Source: Lachnospiraceae bacterium KH1T2
Lineage (GTDB): Bacteria > Bacillota > Clostridia > Lachnospirales > Lachnospiraceae
Direction of reading: 5' to 3'
Assembly: GCA_900114405.1 (NCBI GenBank)
Contig: FOSY01000001.1
Location: forward strand, 489,523-546,594
Length of the DNA stretch: 57,072 nt
The first letter of the stretch is position 1, and the number at the start of each line of letters is the position of its first letter. The translations under genes and the position numbers were made by a program. Shown piece after piece: positions 19,889 to 28,909 of the stretch. A model generated the notes under the pieces. The model did no database searches, was not told the origin of the DNA, and saw nothing but the letters and a program-made list of their open reading frames with translations.

Positions 19889-20872
19889 TTATCGTCTAAC
19901 TATCATATATGCAACAAAGCAAAGAAGTGCTGTAAGCAGCGAAAACATCTTTACCACCTTGACCTCACTCCAGCCACCAAGTTCAAAGTGATGATGTATA
20001 GGTGCCATCCTGAAAAATCTCTTTCCGCCTGTTGCCTTAAAGTAAAGCACCTGAATTATGACAGACACAACTTCTGCAAGATAAATGAATGCTACAAATA
20101 TAAGCAGTATCGGCATCTTGAGCATAAGCATTGCCGCAGCTACAAATCCGCCAAGAGCAAGAGAACCTGTATCTCCCATGAAAACCTTTGCCGGATGCCA
20201 ATTGTAAATCAAGAATCCAAGCAGTGCTCCCAGCATAGCTCCGGCTGCAGGTGTTATCTGCACGCCTCTATTGATAGAAACAAATGCCAGGAATACACAG
20301 ATTACAGCTGTTACTGTACTAAGCAGTCCATCAAGTCCATCCGTAAAGTTAGAACCATTTACCGTACCGATAATAACAACAAACAAGAACGGTATTGTCA
20401 TGATTCCCATGTTTATGTACATATCTTCCGCATTAGCTGAGAAGAATGCAGAAAAAGGAACCAGCATATCAAACGAAACTTGTGTAAAATTATGCATATA
20501 CCAAAGCAAAACACCTGTAACGATAAACTGACATGCCATCTTCTGCCATGCTCTTAAACCTAGATTTCTTTTCATAACGACTTTTATATAATCGTCAATA
20601 AAACCAACCAGTCCAAACCCGAGTGTTGCAATAATGATAGGAATGATATTCTTATTACCTATTGCAAAAAATCCTGCAACAAGTACAAACGCAATTATAA
20701 ATATCACACCTCCCATAGTCGGCGTTCCTGTCTTAACTTTATGTGAAGCCGGGCCTTCTTCTCTTTCCGTCTGGCTTGCCTTGAGTCGCCTAAGTCCAGG
20801 TAAAACGACAATACCAAGCAGCCCCGATATCACAAAAGCAGCTGCCAAGGCAATAAAAAATCCTGTGATCAT
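19889..20872 (-). CDS. mraY: Phospho-MurNAc-pentapeptide transferase MraY
   Basis: A 327-residue membrane enzyme that makes lipid I from UDP-MurNAc-pentapeptide and undecaprenyl phosphate. Ten helices are expected; conserved signatures are TPTMGG (near residue 51), the catalytic GFIDDYIKV, NGSNFTDGLDGL and the histidine motif APIHHHFELGGWSE near the end. The start is ATG with GGAGG 13 bases upstream. It stands between the penicillin-binding protein and ftsW. Confidence 0.97.
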   Translation of the reverse strand: MITGFFIALAAAFVISGLLGIVVLPGLRRLKASQTEREEGPASHKVKTGTPTMGGVIFIIAFVLVAGFFAIGNKNIIPIIIATLGFGLVGFIDDYIKVVMKRNLGLRAWQKMACQFIVTGVLLWYMHNFTQVSFDMLVPFSAFFSANAEDMYINMGIMTIPFLFVVIIGTVNGSNFTDGLDGLLSTVTAVICVFLAFVSINRGVQITPAAGAMLGALLGFLIYNWHPAKVFMGDTGSLALGGFVAAAMLMLKMPILLIFVAFIYLAEVVSVIIQVLYFKATGGKRFFRMAPIHHHFELGGWSEVKVVKMFSLLTALLCFVAYMIVRR

Positions 20873-20940
20873 TGTTAAATAACATCCTCCTGTATCGTGA
20901 CGTATTATAAATCAATACGATCGCTATTTCAACAATCGTA

Positions 20941-23223
20941 TTAGTTTGCTTCTGTCATAAATGACGAAACACCATTTATAGGTTCCAGTGTCCTAGGATC
21001 AAGCACCTCTCCTGTTGCAGGATCAAGCGGATAACCTGTTTCCGGATCATACGATATCTTATTTTCTGATATCACATTTCCAGCACTGTCATAAGAAACT
21101 GTCTCCGGCGGATTGATAACAATCGCATCCTCGCTCTCACTCATGTTTTCGATTCCATCTGCACTTACAGAATTCTCGCTGACACCATCTGAACCTATAA
21201 AGAACTCACCCTGCTTTTCCTGCAGCTCTGCCATCTCATCTTCCGAAATTTCCTCTGTAGGGAAAATATTCAGATAAGGAAGAACCTCTGTCATAATGTC
21301 CTTGTTTAATACAGTTGCAAGTCGTGTGGACTCAGCCTGATACTGCGTATTCGGTCTGTCTATTACAACATAGCAGAGCACCTGCGGATTGTCCGCCGGA
21401 ACATAACCCATGAATGAAATCAAGTAATTACCGTTCTTTCGAGGATAAGTCTCAGCTGTACCGGTCTTACCGCCTTCTGTATAGCCAGCCGGTCTTGCAG
21501 ACCAACCAGTACACTCGGACGGGTCACTCATAACGACCGTCTTAAGCATATCACGCATTTTCTGCGAGGTGCTTTCACTTATCACCTGTTTCATCACTTT
21601 ATTATCAATTTCTTTTATAACAGCACCTTTTGAATTTTCAATCCTGCTGACAACATGCGGCTGATAATAATATCCGCCATTGATCAATGCTGAAAAACCG
21701 GCAGCCATCTGTATCATTGTTACATTGAAGCCCTGTCCGAAAGACGCAACTGCAAGGTCAGTCTGTCCCATTGACTCATCAAAGGTAAGTTCACTCGCAT
21801 TAGCTTCTCCGTACAGATCCACATTCGTTTTGAGTCCAAAGTTGAATGTTCTGTTGTACCTAAGCCATTCGTCTGTTCCCATCGAAAAGGCAATATTCAT
21901 AAGCACAACGTTGCATGATTTAGCCAATCCCTGCTGAACTGTGAGCAAACCGTCACCAAGCTTATTGTGACAGTGGATATTGAAACCACCCACTGCAAGA
22001 TAGCCCGGACAGTTATAAGTTTCATTACCCGTTATCTTTCCTGCGTCTATTGCACCTGCCACAGTGAAAGGCTTCATTACAGAACCCGGCTCATATGAGT
22101 CTGATATACAGAAGTTTCTCCATACCTGGTTTTTAGCCTCTGTTACCGCATCCATAGCAGTAGGAGTATCACTGCTTACGGACTCTGAAGACACGCTGCT
22201 GTCAGCACTTATCTTTTCACTTTCTGCCTGCTCTATCATTATCGCATTTGCAGAAATGCTGTTCTCCGACGTTGATGTCTTTAGATATTCTGCAAGTTCC
22301 GTAGGATCGATCTTTTCAGGATCATTCAGATCAAATACCGGATAACCTGCCATAGCGTATATCTCACCATTATTAGGATTCATAATTATAACGCCGACAT
22401 TTTTAGCTGCGAGACCTTCTCTATAAAAGTTGTTATACTTTTCATAGAAAAGCTTAATATGCTTCTCTGCAATAGACTGAATATTGGTATCAATCGTTGT
22501 TACAAGCGTATTTCCATCCTGCGCTTCCTGAATGGCATCTTCCATTACCGCCTCATCATTCAGATATCCATATTCACGTCCATTTATGCCATTGAGAGTA
22601 TCATTGTAATATCCCTCAAGACCATAAAATCCTGTATTATTACCAAGAACGAAGCCCACAACATCACACGCAAGCGAATTATATGGGTACTTTCTAAGAT
22701 AATCTTCCTCAAACCAAACACCATCAGGCTTTATGTTTACTGTCTCACCATCTGCATTGTTAACAGAAACACTCGTCTTCATGACTTCTTCAAACTCTTC
22801 TTTTTTCTTATAGTCCAATCTTTTAAGAAAAACTCTGTATCTCGAAGAAGGATTTTTAGTCGTATATTCTCTTACACTATCAATATCCAACTCTGGGAAA
22901 TGCTCCTGCAGTGCCTTGATGGTAAGTTCATAGTGCTCATCATCATTTTCATGCATCTGCTTGGAGTCAATAACCAGATTATATACTTTTTCAGAATAAG
23001 CCAGACGGCTTCCTTTTCTGTCAACAATATCTCCTCTTCTGTACGGAAGGACCTTTGACGAGGCCTGCTGCTGAGAAAGTACTTGCCGTTTATAGGCATC
23101 ACCATTTTGTTCATTGATAACATATAGCCTATAAAACAGAAAAACAAAAGCTGCTAGTACCAATGCAAAGAGTACCATCAGCTTTTTCTTCATTCTAAAT
23201 GTAAACTTCTTCACCTTACTCAT
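20941..23223 (-). CDS. Septal penicillin-binding protein (FtsI/SpoVD-like)
   Basis: A 760-residue class B penicillin-binding protein that cross-links septal peptidoglycan. It has an N-terminal membrane helix (MVLFALVLAAFVFLFYRLY), a dimerisation domain, and a transpeptidase domain with SxxK in EPGSVMKPF, SxN as KSCN and KTG as GGKTGTAE. A serine-rich insert (with SENSIS and VSSESVSSDT) precedes the active serine. The C-terminal tail of about 100 residues is acidic and has a related SENSVS tract; no PASTA domain is visible. I start at ATG 23223, preceded by GGTGGTGG; the ATG at 23277 lies inside the hairpin that follows ftsL. FtsI or SpoVD cannot be separated from sequence alone. Confidence 0.92.
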   Translation of the reverse strand: MSKVKKFTFRMKKKLMVLFALVLAAFVFLFYRLYVINEQNGDAYKRQVLSQQQASSKVLPYRRGDIVDRKGSRLAYSEKVYNLVIDSKQMHENDDEHYELTIKALQEHFPELDIDSVREYTTKNPSSRYRVFLKRLDYKKKEEFEEVMKTSVSVNNADGETVNIKPDGVWFEEDYLRKYPYNSLACDVVGFVLGNNTGFYGLEGYYNDTLNGINGREYGYLNDEAVMEDAIQEAQDGNTLVTTIDTNIQSIAEKHIKLFYEKYNNFYREGLAAKNVGVIIMNPNNGEIYAMAGYPVFDLNDPEKIDPTELAEYLKTSTSENSISANAIMIEQAESEKISADSSVSSESVSSDTPTAMDAVTEAKNQVWRNFCISDSYEPGSVMKPFTVAGAIDAGKITGNETYNCPGYLAVGGFNIHCHNKLGDGLLTVQQGLAKSCNVVLMNIAFSMGTDEWLRYNRTFNFGLKTNVDLYGEANASELTFDESMGQTDLAVASFGQGFNVTMIQMAAGFSALINGGYYYQPHVVSRIENSKGAVIKEIDNKVMKQVISESTSQKMRDMLKTVVMSDPSECTGWSARPAGYTEGGKTGTAETYPRKNGNYLISFMGYVPADNPQVLCYVVIDRPNTQYQAESTRLATVLNKDIMTEVLPYLNIFPTEEISEDEMAELQEKQGEFFIGSDGVSENSVSADGIENMSESEDAIVINPPETVSYDSAGNVISENKISYDPETGYPLDPATGEVLDPRTLEPINGVSSFMTEAN

Positions 23224-23250
23224 ATGCCACCACCATTGTAAGCCAAATAA

Positions 23251-23277
23251 ATGCAGGTGCAGCAAACGCACCTGCAT
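23251..23277 (-). terminator. Hairpin between ftsL and the penicillin-binding protein gene
   Basis: Arms ATGCAGGTGC and GCACCTGCAT with a seven-base loop, followed on the minus strand by TTATTT. It lies within the division operon and may reduce read-through into the downstream genes, or protect the message end. Confidence 0.6.
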
Positions 23278-23287
23278 CCTTTATTTA

Positions 23288-23788
23288 TCATTTCTTATCA
23301 GGGATTTCACCATACTGTCTTACATAATCATCATCTTTTCCTGAGATACCCACAACCTGATTTTCATCAGGATATCTCATTCCATATTCAGTCATGGCTT
23401 TTTTCTTAATTTCTTCCAAATCTACCGAAGCAACTATTCTGTCATACTCTTCGTCGTTAGACTGCTTAAGAGTACTGTACTTCGTCTCAAGCTTTGAGAT
23501 CACTTTCTGACTTGCAGTAATCTCAGATCTCAAGCGTACATACCAAATAAGTACCGAAGCTGCAGTTAATATGGCAAAGATCCAAAAGCATACGTATGCC
23601 GTACTCATAGAAACTGCCCTATGCGGACGCTCTGGTATCACTTCAGCCTGCTTTTTTCTGACAGCTTTCCTTCTGGCTGGTCTTACCTCGACCTTTCTGA
23701 CGGTATTACCATCAACATACACACTATTATTATATTTTCTTTTCGACGTATTTCGAACACGTCTGCGACTTCTCATATTTCTGCTCAT
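23288..23788 (-). CDS. ftsL: FtsL-like division protein
   Basis: A 166-residue bitopic protein. A basic N-terminus of about 70 residues (SRNMRSRRRVRN and later RKAVRKKQ) precedes one membrane helix (TAYVCFWIFAILTAASVLIW), then a short coiled coil and the tail EIKKKAMTEYGMRYPDENQV, which matches the FtsL/DivIC pattern. It should form the FtsQLB division complex. I begin at the ATG with GGGGAG eight bases upstream, nine codons after the longest frame. Position between rsmH and the penicillin-binding protein supports FtsL. Confidence 0.8.
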   Translation of the reverse strand: MSRNMRSRRRVRNTSKRKYNNSVYVDGNTVRKVEVRPARRKAVRKKQAEVIPERPHRAVSMSTAYVCFWIFAILTAASVLIWYVRLRSEITASQKVISKLETKYSTLKQSNDEEYDRIVASVDLEEIKKKAMTEYGMRYPDENQVVGISGKDDDYVRQYGEIPDKK

Positions 23789-23842
23789 ACTAGCTCCCCT
23801 TTTAAGCGGATTCACACCCCATATAAATGAACCCTACTCCTA

Positions 23843-24790
23843 TCAACTGCGTTCAAAAATCCTAAGCTTTGCACTCTTGGATCTTGAATTTTCCTCCATT
23901 TCCTCATCTGATGGAAGAATCGGTTTACGTGTGATAACTTTTCCCTTCGACTTTTTACCACAAACGCACACTGGAAATTCCGGAGGACATGTGCATGGAT
24001 TTTCATTTCTCTTAAAATCCACTTTAACAATTCTGTCTTCCAATGAGTGGAAAGTTATTATATTAAGCCTGCCTCCCGGTGCAAGCAGCTCAATCATCGT
24101 ATCAAGTGTACTCTCTAATACATCAAGTTCTTTATTAACTTCAATCCTGATCGCCTGGAACGTCCTCTTAGCCGGATGTCCACCATTCTTGCGGATTTTC
24201 ATCGGGATTGACTCTTTTACGATCTCAGCAAGCTGAAGCGTCGTTTCGATAGGATGCTCTGCTCTCTCCATACAGATGTGCTTTGCGATATTCTTAGCGA
24301 ACTTATCCTCGCCATAATCACGTATCATTCTAAAGAGTTCCATTTCTGAATACTCATTCACAACTGTATATGCATTAAGCGGATTTCTATCGTCCATACG
24401 CATGTCCAAAGGTGCATCTTCCATATAAGAAAAACCTCTGGATGCTGTATCAAGCTGGTATGATGAAACACCAAGATCAAGCAGGATTCCATCAACTTTA
24501 CTTATTCCAAGCCCATCCAGCACTTGCTTCATATTACAATAGTTACTTCTAACGATCGTTACACGATCTTCATATGGTTTTAATCTCTCCGTCGCCGCCT
24601 CGATAGCCGCAACATCCTGATCTATGCCGATCAACCTTCCACCCTGTGCTGGATCAAGCTTACTTGCGATCACACTAGAATGTCCGGCTCCTCCGAGGGT
24701 GCCGTCAACATAAATACCACCGGCCTTTATTTCAAGGCCTTCAATTACTTCATTTAACAAAACCGACTTATGATGAAATTCGACACTCAT
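23843..24790 (-). CDS. rsmH: 16S rRNA (cytosine1402-N4)-methyltransferase RsmH
   Basis: A 315-residue methyltransferase (MraW). It opens with [15 protein letters not shown], has the SAM site [13 protein letters not shown] and GIDQDVAAI, the [15 protein letters not shown] segment and a late [10 protein letters not shown]. It modifies the ribosomal P site. Its ATG overlaps the mraZ stop by four bases. Near the C-terminus a cysteine set ([15 protein letters not shown]) is visible, common in Clostridial members. Confidence 0.97.
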   Translation of the reverse strand: MSVEFHHKSVLLNEVIEGLEIKAGGIYVDGTLGGAGHSSVIASKLDPAQGGRLIGIDQDVAAIEAATERLKPYEDRVTIVRSNYCNMKQVLDGLGISKVDGILLDLGVSSYQLDTASRGFSYMEDAPLDMRMDDRNPLNAYTVVNEYSEMELFRMIRDYGEDKFAKNIAKHICMERAEHPIETTLQLAEIVKESIPMKIRKNGGHPAKRTFQAIRIEVNKELDVLESTLDTMIELLAPGGRLNIITFHSLEDRIVKVDFKRNENPCTCPPEFPVCVCGKKSKGKVITRKPILPSDEEMEENSRSKSAKLRIFERS

Positions 24791-25215
24791 AAACTGAATC
24801 CTAACCCACTAAGGCTTTCTGCAATATCGTCAATATTTTCCGGGGCTGTATCGTGCCATTTTTCTGCACTCCAAATTTCCACTTTGTCGCCCACACCGAC
24901 AAGAACTACATCCTTGATCAGCCCCGCATGTTCCCGTAAATTAACCGGCAGCAGCACTCTTCCCTGCTTATCTACTTCTGCAGTAAATGCACCTGCCAAA
25001 TAAAATCTTTTAACTGCTCTGGCCTCTTTTGAAAACTCAGGAAGTGCAGCCAGCTTTTGCTGCAGATCCGTCCAGCTTTGAGCAGTATAAGCAGCAAGGC
25101 ATCCGTCTAACCCTTTTGTCACAACAAAAGAATCGCCAAGTCCCTCGCGAAGCTTAGCCGGAATTATCAACCTGCCTTTGGCATCAATTGTGTGATTGTA
25201 TTCTCCCATGAACAT
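24787..25215 (-). CDS. mraZ: Transcriptional regulator MraZ
   Basis: A 142-residue protein with two AbrB-like DNA-binding halves, each with the DxxxR pattern: [16 protein letters not shown] and [15 protein letters not shown]. It represses its own division cluster. The true start is MFMGEYNH at 25215, with GGTGAACGG upstream; a longer frame would start in the operator. Directly upstream lie four 10-base repeats of its binding site. It heads the cluster that runs to ftsZ and nrdR. Confidence 0.96.
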   Translation of the reverse strand: MFMGEYNHTIDAKGRLIIPAKLREGLGDSFVVTKGLDGCLAAYTAQSWTDLQQKLAALPEFSKEARAVKRFYLAGAFTAEVDKQGRVLLPVNLREHAGLIKDVVLVGVGDKVEIWSAEKWHDTAPENIDDIAESLSGLGFSL

Positions 25216-25220
25216 ACCGT

Positions 25221-25260
25221 TCACCACTTTCCACCACAAAATGACACTTTCTACCACTTA
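25221..25260 (-). promoter_or_regulatory. MraZ box: four 10-base operator repeats
   Basis: On the minus strand four abutting decamers read TAAGTGGTAG, AAAGTGTCAT, TTTGTGGTGG and AAAGTGGTGA. They fit the AAAGTGKNNN repeat known for MraZ boxes. They lie between the promoter -10 box and the start codon, where bound MraZ would block the operon. Confidence 0.88.
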
Positions 25261-25267
25261 TTTAACA

Positions 25268-25296
25268 ATTTTAGACCAAAAATACAAAATACGCAA
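25268..25296 (-). promoter_or_regulatory. Promoter of the division cluster
   Basis: TTGCGT, 17 bases, TAAAAT on the minus strand; the -10 box ends just before the first MraZ repeat. Confidence 0.7.
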
Positions 25297-25310
25297 CACT
25301 TGTTTACAAA

Positions 25311-25337
25311 CAAAAAGAACGTCCGAAGACGTTCTTT
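25311..25337 (-). terminator. Terminator of ychF-lgt
   Basis: Perfect ten-base arms AAAGAACGTC and GACGTTCTTT with a four-base loop, and TTTTTG after the stem on the minus strand. It separates lgt from the division cluster. Confidence 0.92.
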
Positions 25338-25397
25338 CTGCACAAACACCAATATATTGTACTTATTCTCATCCATAATGCTTTTTATTGTTTTGGA

Positions 25398-26255
25398 TTA
25401 TTTTTGTACTTTAGCATGCATCCTATTATAAACTATTGCAATCACAGATACTATAATGCACCCAAGTGCTACAATCTGGCTCACAGGGATATTAAGTACC
25501 GGCGCTATAAGCTGATCTGTTCTCAGACCTTCGATCCAAAATCTTCCTAGTCCATAGAAGAAGAGGTACAGGAAAAGTACTTCTCCCTTAAATTTCTTAT
25601 GCTTCCTGTAAAGAAACAGAAATACAAGAAGGCATATATTCCACATTGATTCATAAAGAAACGTCGGATGCACCTGTATGTAGTCCATACCTGCTGCTAT
25701 GTGTGATCTTATCCCTGCTGATATATCAGAATCTCTTACAGCAGCTATTGGAAGCCGCATAGCAAGCTTGCCATCAGACCATCCGCCAAAAGCTTCTCTA
25801 TTAAAGAAATTTCCCCAGCGTCCCATAGCCTGTCCAAGTGGAAAACCAAGAGCAACGCTATCGGCAATTTCCAAAAAGGACTCTTTTTTCTTATGGCAAT
25901 ATATGAATACCGTAAGGAAAGCACCTATAACACCACCATATATTGCAAGTCCGCCCTGACGAATATACAGGATACTTATAAGATTATCTTTATACTGATT
26001 CCACGCAAATATCACATAATATGCTCTTGCACCGATTATCGCTGCGATAACAGCATACGTCGCTATGTCCCAAAGCGGATCAGGCTTAAGTCCTCTGCTC
26101 TTCCTGTCGTATGAAGCCAATAAAAGTCCAAGAAGAATTCCTGATGCAATTATGCAGCCATAAAGAGCAATCGAAAAGCCAAAGACGCTGAAACTTTTGG
26201 GCACATTATGGAGTGTAAGCCCGATATTCGGAAATGAAATATCATTTATACTCAT
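25398..26255 (-). CDS. lgt: Prolipoprotein diacylglyceryl transferase
   Basis: A 285-residue membrane enzyme that adds diacylglycerol to the lipobox cysteine of lipoproteins such as OppA. About seven helices; the Lgt signature GRWGNFFNREAFGG is near residue 141, and HPTFLYESMWN later is conserved. It overlaps ychF by four bases and ends before a strong terminator. Confidence 0.96.
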   Translation of the reverse strand: MSINDISFPNIGLTLHNVPKSFSVFGFSIALYGCIIASGILLGLLLASYDRKSRGLKPDPLWDIATYAVIAAIIGARAYYVIFAWNQYKDNLISILYIRQGGLAIYGGVIGAFLTVFIYCHKKKESFLEIADSVALGFPLGQAMGRWGNFFNREAFGGWSDGKLAMRLPIAAVRDSDISAGIRSHIAAGMDYIQVHPTFLYESMWNICLLVFLFLYRKHKKFKGEVLFLYLFFYGLGRFWIEGLRTDQLIAPVLNIPVSQIVALGCIIVSVIAIVYNRMHAKVQK

Positions 26256-27349
26256 ACATTGAACCTGAAGAGTACAACATCTCCATCCTGAACAACGTAG
26301 TCTTTACCTTCCATACGAACAAGACCCTTTTCCTTAGCTGCTGTCATTGAACCATTTGCTACAAGATCCTCATATGCGATTACTTCAGCCTTGATAAATC
26401 CACGTTCAAAGTCAGTGTGGATCTTGCCCGCTGCCTGCGGTGCCTTTGTTCCCTTAGTAATGGTCCATGCTCTTGACTCATCCTCACCACATGTAAGATA
26501 TGAAATAAGTCCAAGAAGGCTGTAGCTCGCCTTAATGAGCTTATCAAGACCAGATTCCTTAAGACCAAGATCCTCAAGAAATGCCTTTTTATCATCTTCG
26601 TCAAGCTCAGAAATCTCAGCCTCTATCTCTGCGCAGATAACAAATACTTCTGAGCCTTCGCCTGCCGCAAATTCACGTACAGCCTTAACTCCTTCATTGT
26701 TTGCACCATCATCTGCAAGATCATCTTCTGCAACATTTGCTGCATAAATTGTAGGCTTAGATGTAAGAAGTGAATAACCTTTAAGAAGTGCAAGCTCATC
26801 TTCATCATCTGTCTCGTAAGACTTAACCATCTTGCCTTCTTCAAGAAGTTTTTTAAGCTTATCAAGAAGTGCAGCTTCCTTTGCATAAGACTTATCCATT
26901 CTTGCAGCTTTGCCAACCTTGGCAATTCTCTTATCAATAACTTCGATATCAGCAAAGATAAGCTCAAGGTTGATAGTCTCGATATCACGAAGTGGATTAA
27001 TATTTCCATCTACATGAATAACATTAGGATCTTCGAAACAACGTACTACATGCACGATTGCATCACATTCACGAATGTTCGCAAGGAACTGGTTTCCAAG
27101 TCCTTCACCCTTTGACGCGCCCTTTACAAGACCTGCGATATCAACAAACTCTATAACAGCTGGTGTTACTTTCTTTGAATGGTACATCTCACCAAGATGC
27201 TTTAATCTTTCATCCGGTACAACAACAACGCCCACATTAGGGTCGATTGTCGCAAATGGATAGTTCGCAGCAAGTGCTCCTGCGTTTGTAAGTGAATTAA
27301 AAAGTGTGCTCTTACCGACATTTGGTAAGCCTACGATGCCTAGTTTCAT
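26252..27349 (-). CDS. ychF: Ribosome-binding ATPase YchF
   Basis: A 365-residue Obg-family protein. G1 is GLPNVGKST, G3 is DIAGLVKGASKGEGLGNQF, and the G4 position reads NVAE, the change that makes YchF prefer ATP to GTP. A coiled-coil insert covers about 130-190, and the C-terminal TGS domain ends with DYVVQDGDVVLFRFNV. A TTGGAA-16-TAAAAT promoter lies just upstream. The mobile element begins within about 60 bases of its start. Confidence 0.97.
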   Translation of the reverse strand: MKLGIVGLPNVGKSTLFNSLTNAGALAANYPFATIDPNVGVVVVPDERLKHLGEMYHSKKVTPAVIEFVDIAGLVKGASKGEGLGNQFLANIRECDAIVHVVRCFEDPNVIHVDGNINPLRDIETINLELIFADIEVIDKRIAKVGKAARMDKSYAKEAALLDKLKKLLEEGKMVKSYETDDEDELALLKGYSLLTSKPTIYAANVAEDDLADDGANNEGVKAVREFAAGEGSEVFVICAEIEAEISELDEDDKKAFLEDLGLKESGLDKLIKASYSLLGLISYLTCGEDESRAWTITKGTKAPQAAGKIHTDFERGFIKAEVIAYEDLVANGSMTAAKEKGLVRMEGKDYVVQDGDVVLFRFNV

Positions 27350-27409
27350 TTTCTATATATCTCCTTTAAAAGTATTGATTTTACAAGGTTTTCCAAGCTT
27401 TCCAATTAT

Positions 27410-27432
27410 TTGGTGTTACAATTGGTGTTACA
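27410..27432. repeat. Paired direct repeats at the element's left end
   Basis: TTGGTGTTACA occurs twice, one base apart, in the gap between ychF and the integrase. Tandem 11-base repeats at the element end next to int are the usual form of integrase arm-binding sites, so this is probably part of the attachment region. The exact crossover bases cannot be read here. Confidence 0.5.
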
Positions 27433-27464
27433 TTGTTTTGATAATTATAAGGATTTATATAAAT

Positions 27465-28594
27465 TTACATAACCATCAATGCATCTGCAACAAGCTCGAT
27501 TTCTTTTTGCTTTTCATCCTCTGTAGTTGTAACGTACAAATTCATTGTTATCCCAATGTTTGAATGACCCAGAATCTTTTGAAGTGTTTTTGGCTTCATT
27601 CCCGCTTCGATACAACGAGTTGCAAATGTATGCCTCAAAATATGCATTGCAAATGGCTTGATTGATGCCTTTTCACATATTTTATACAATCCTGTATCGT
27701 AAGTGCTATTCTTTATCGGAGTTCCTTTCCGACAAAGAAAGACAAATTCTCTCCATTCCATAGGAATCACTTTGATCGTACTGTTCTTAAGTTTTTGGTC
27801 TTTCAAAATCCTTATGGCTTCATCCGTAAGCGGAATAACTCTATATCCAGACTTGCTTTTGGGTGGTCCAACCCGCCATTCTTTTGTCGAATGCCTATAC
27901 TCCATGGAACGGCTAATTTTGAGGGCTCTCTTTTCAAAATCAATATCAGACCATTTTAATCCAATAAGTTCCCCTGTTCTCAACCCAGTCTGTAAAATAA
28001 ACTTATATTGATTTTCATAGCTTTGATCACGAGCATACTCTAAAAATTTCTTCTGCTCATTAATTTCCAAAGCCCTTTTCTCCTCCGAAGGCTTTCCAAT
28101 ACCGCTTCGTACCGATCTTTTGCAAGGATTAGACGTAATGATATCATTCTCCTTTGCAAACTCCATCATGTTATACAGTGCAATTCGTGTCTGATACATA
28201 GTTGATGTCTTATATCCTTCATCTGACATAGTAGTAAATATAGCTTGACAATGAATATGACCAACTTCAACCAACAGCATCTTACCTATAACTCTGCGAA
28301 TATTCTGATGATAACGCTCTCTGTAATTCCTAACAGTATTGGGTCTTACCGTTTTTTCTTTTATAGAAATCCAGTATTCAAAAAAGCATCCACCATCATG
28401 GTATTAGCTTCTGTTATGCTGCTATGCTCATCTGTATACCTTGCCTGATCAAGCCACTTTCTACATTCCTGTAGTTTCTTAAAGCGTTTTACCCGCCTTA
28501 TTCCTAGCTTATCAACAAAGCCCGCATTATAAAGACCATTTTTCTGCTGAGTGATACCTACACCCAGTTCTTTGCCTTTTAAGTCTTTTCCCAT
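27465..28594 (-). pseudogene. Tn916-type tyrosine integrase, frameshifted
   Basis: A site-specific recombinase of about 376 residues when one base is restored. The N-terminal part has the arm-binding domain (MGKDLKGKELGVGITQQKNG). The core and catalytic domains continue in another frame, with the arginine in QTGLRTGELIGLKW, HILRHTFATR, and the tyrosine in NLYVTT. The break is in six A bases (plus strand 28380-28385): with seven, the frame reads through as DAFFEYWISIKEKTVRPNTV. A real deletion would leave the element unable to move; a sequencing error is equally possible. Xis lies just upstream. Confidence 0.88.
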
Positions 28595-28672
28595 AATAAG
28601 CTTCTTAAAAAAGAAGCCTAAATACAGTATCTTATATAATACCATATCTAAGCTTCTTTGTGTCATGTTTCT

Positions 28673-28909
28673 TCAATCTAATTCAATGTTTTCATCCAAA
28701 TACTTTTCTAATTCCTTGCGTTTAACAAGCTTTTTCCTCCCACAATAAAGCACAAAGCTGCAGGAAGGTTTTCTAAGCATCGCAGCCAAACGATTCTGTC
28801 CTACATTGGTATACAAAGCAGCTTCTTCAATGGTTAGTAAATACTTTTCCCAGATAGGAACTTCTTTTTCCATCCTAGGTTTTCTTTCATAAGATTCATT
28901 ATTCATCAT
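28673..28909 (-). CDS. Excisionase (Tn916 Xis-like)
   Basis: A 78-residue winged-helix protein that directs the integrase toward excision. The core VPIWEKYLLTIEEAALYTNVGQ followed by the late KKLVKRKELEKYLDEN matches the Tn916 Xis family. The start overlaps the MazF stop, so the two are coupled, and the integrase follows after a short gap. Confidence 0.85.
   Translation of the reverse strand: MMNNESYERKPRMEKEVPIWEKYLLTIEEAALYTNVGQNRLAAMLRKPSCSFVLYCGRKKLVKRKELEKYLDENIELD

Noticed and set aside
20941..23277. Longer start of the penicillin-binding protein at 23277
   Set aside because: That ATG is inside the hairpin after ftsL and lacks a ribosome site; the ATG at 23223 has GGTGGTGG.
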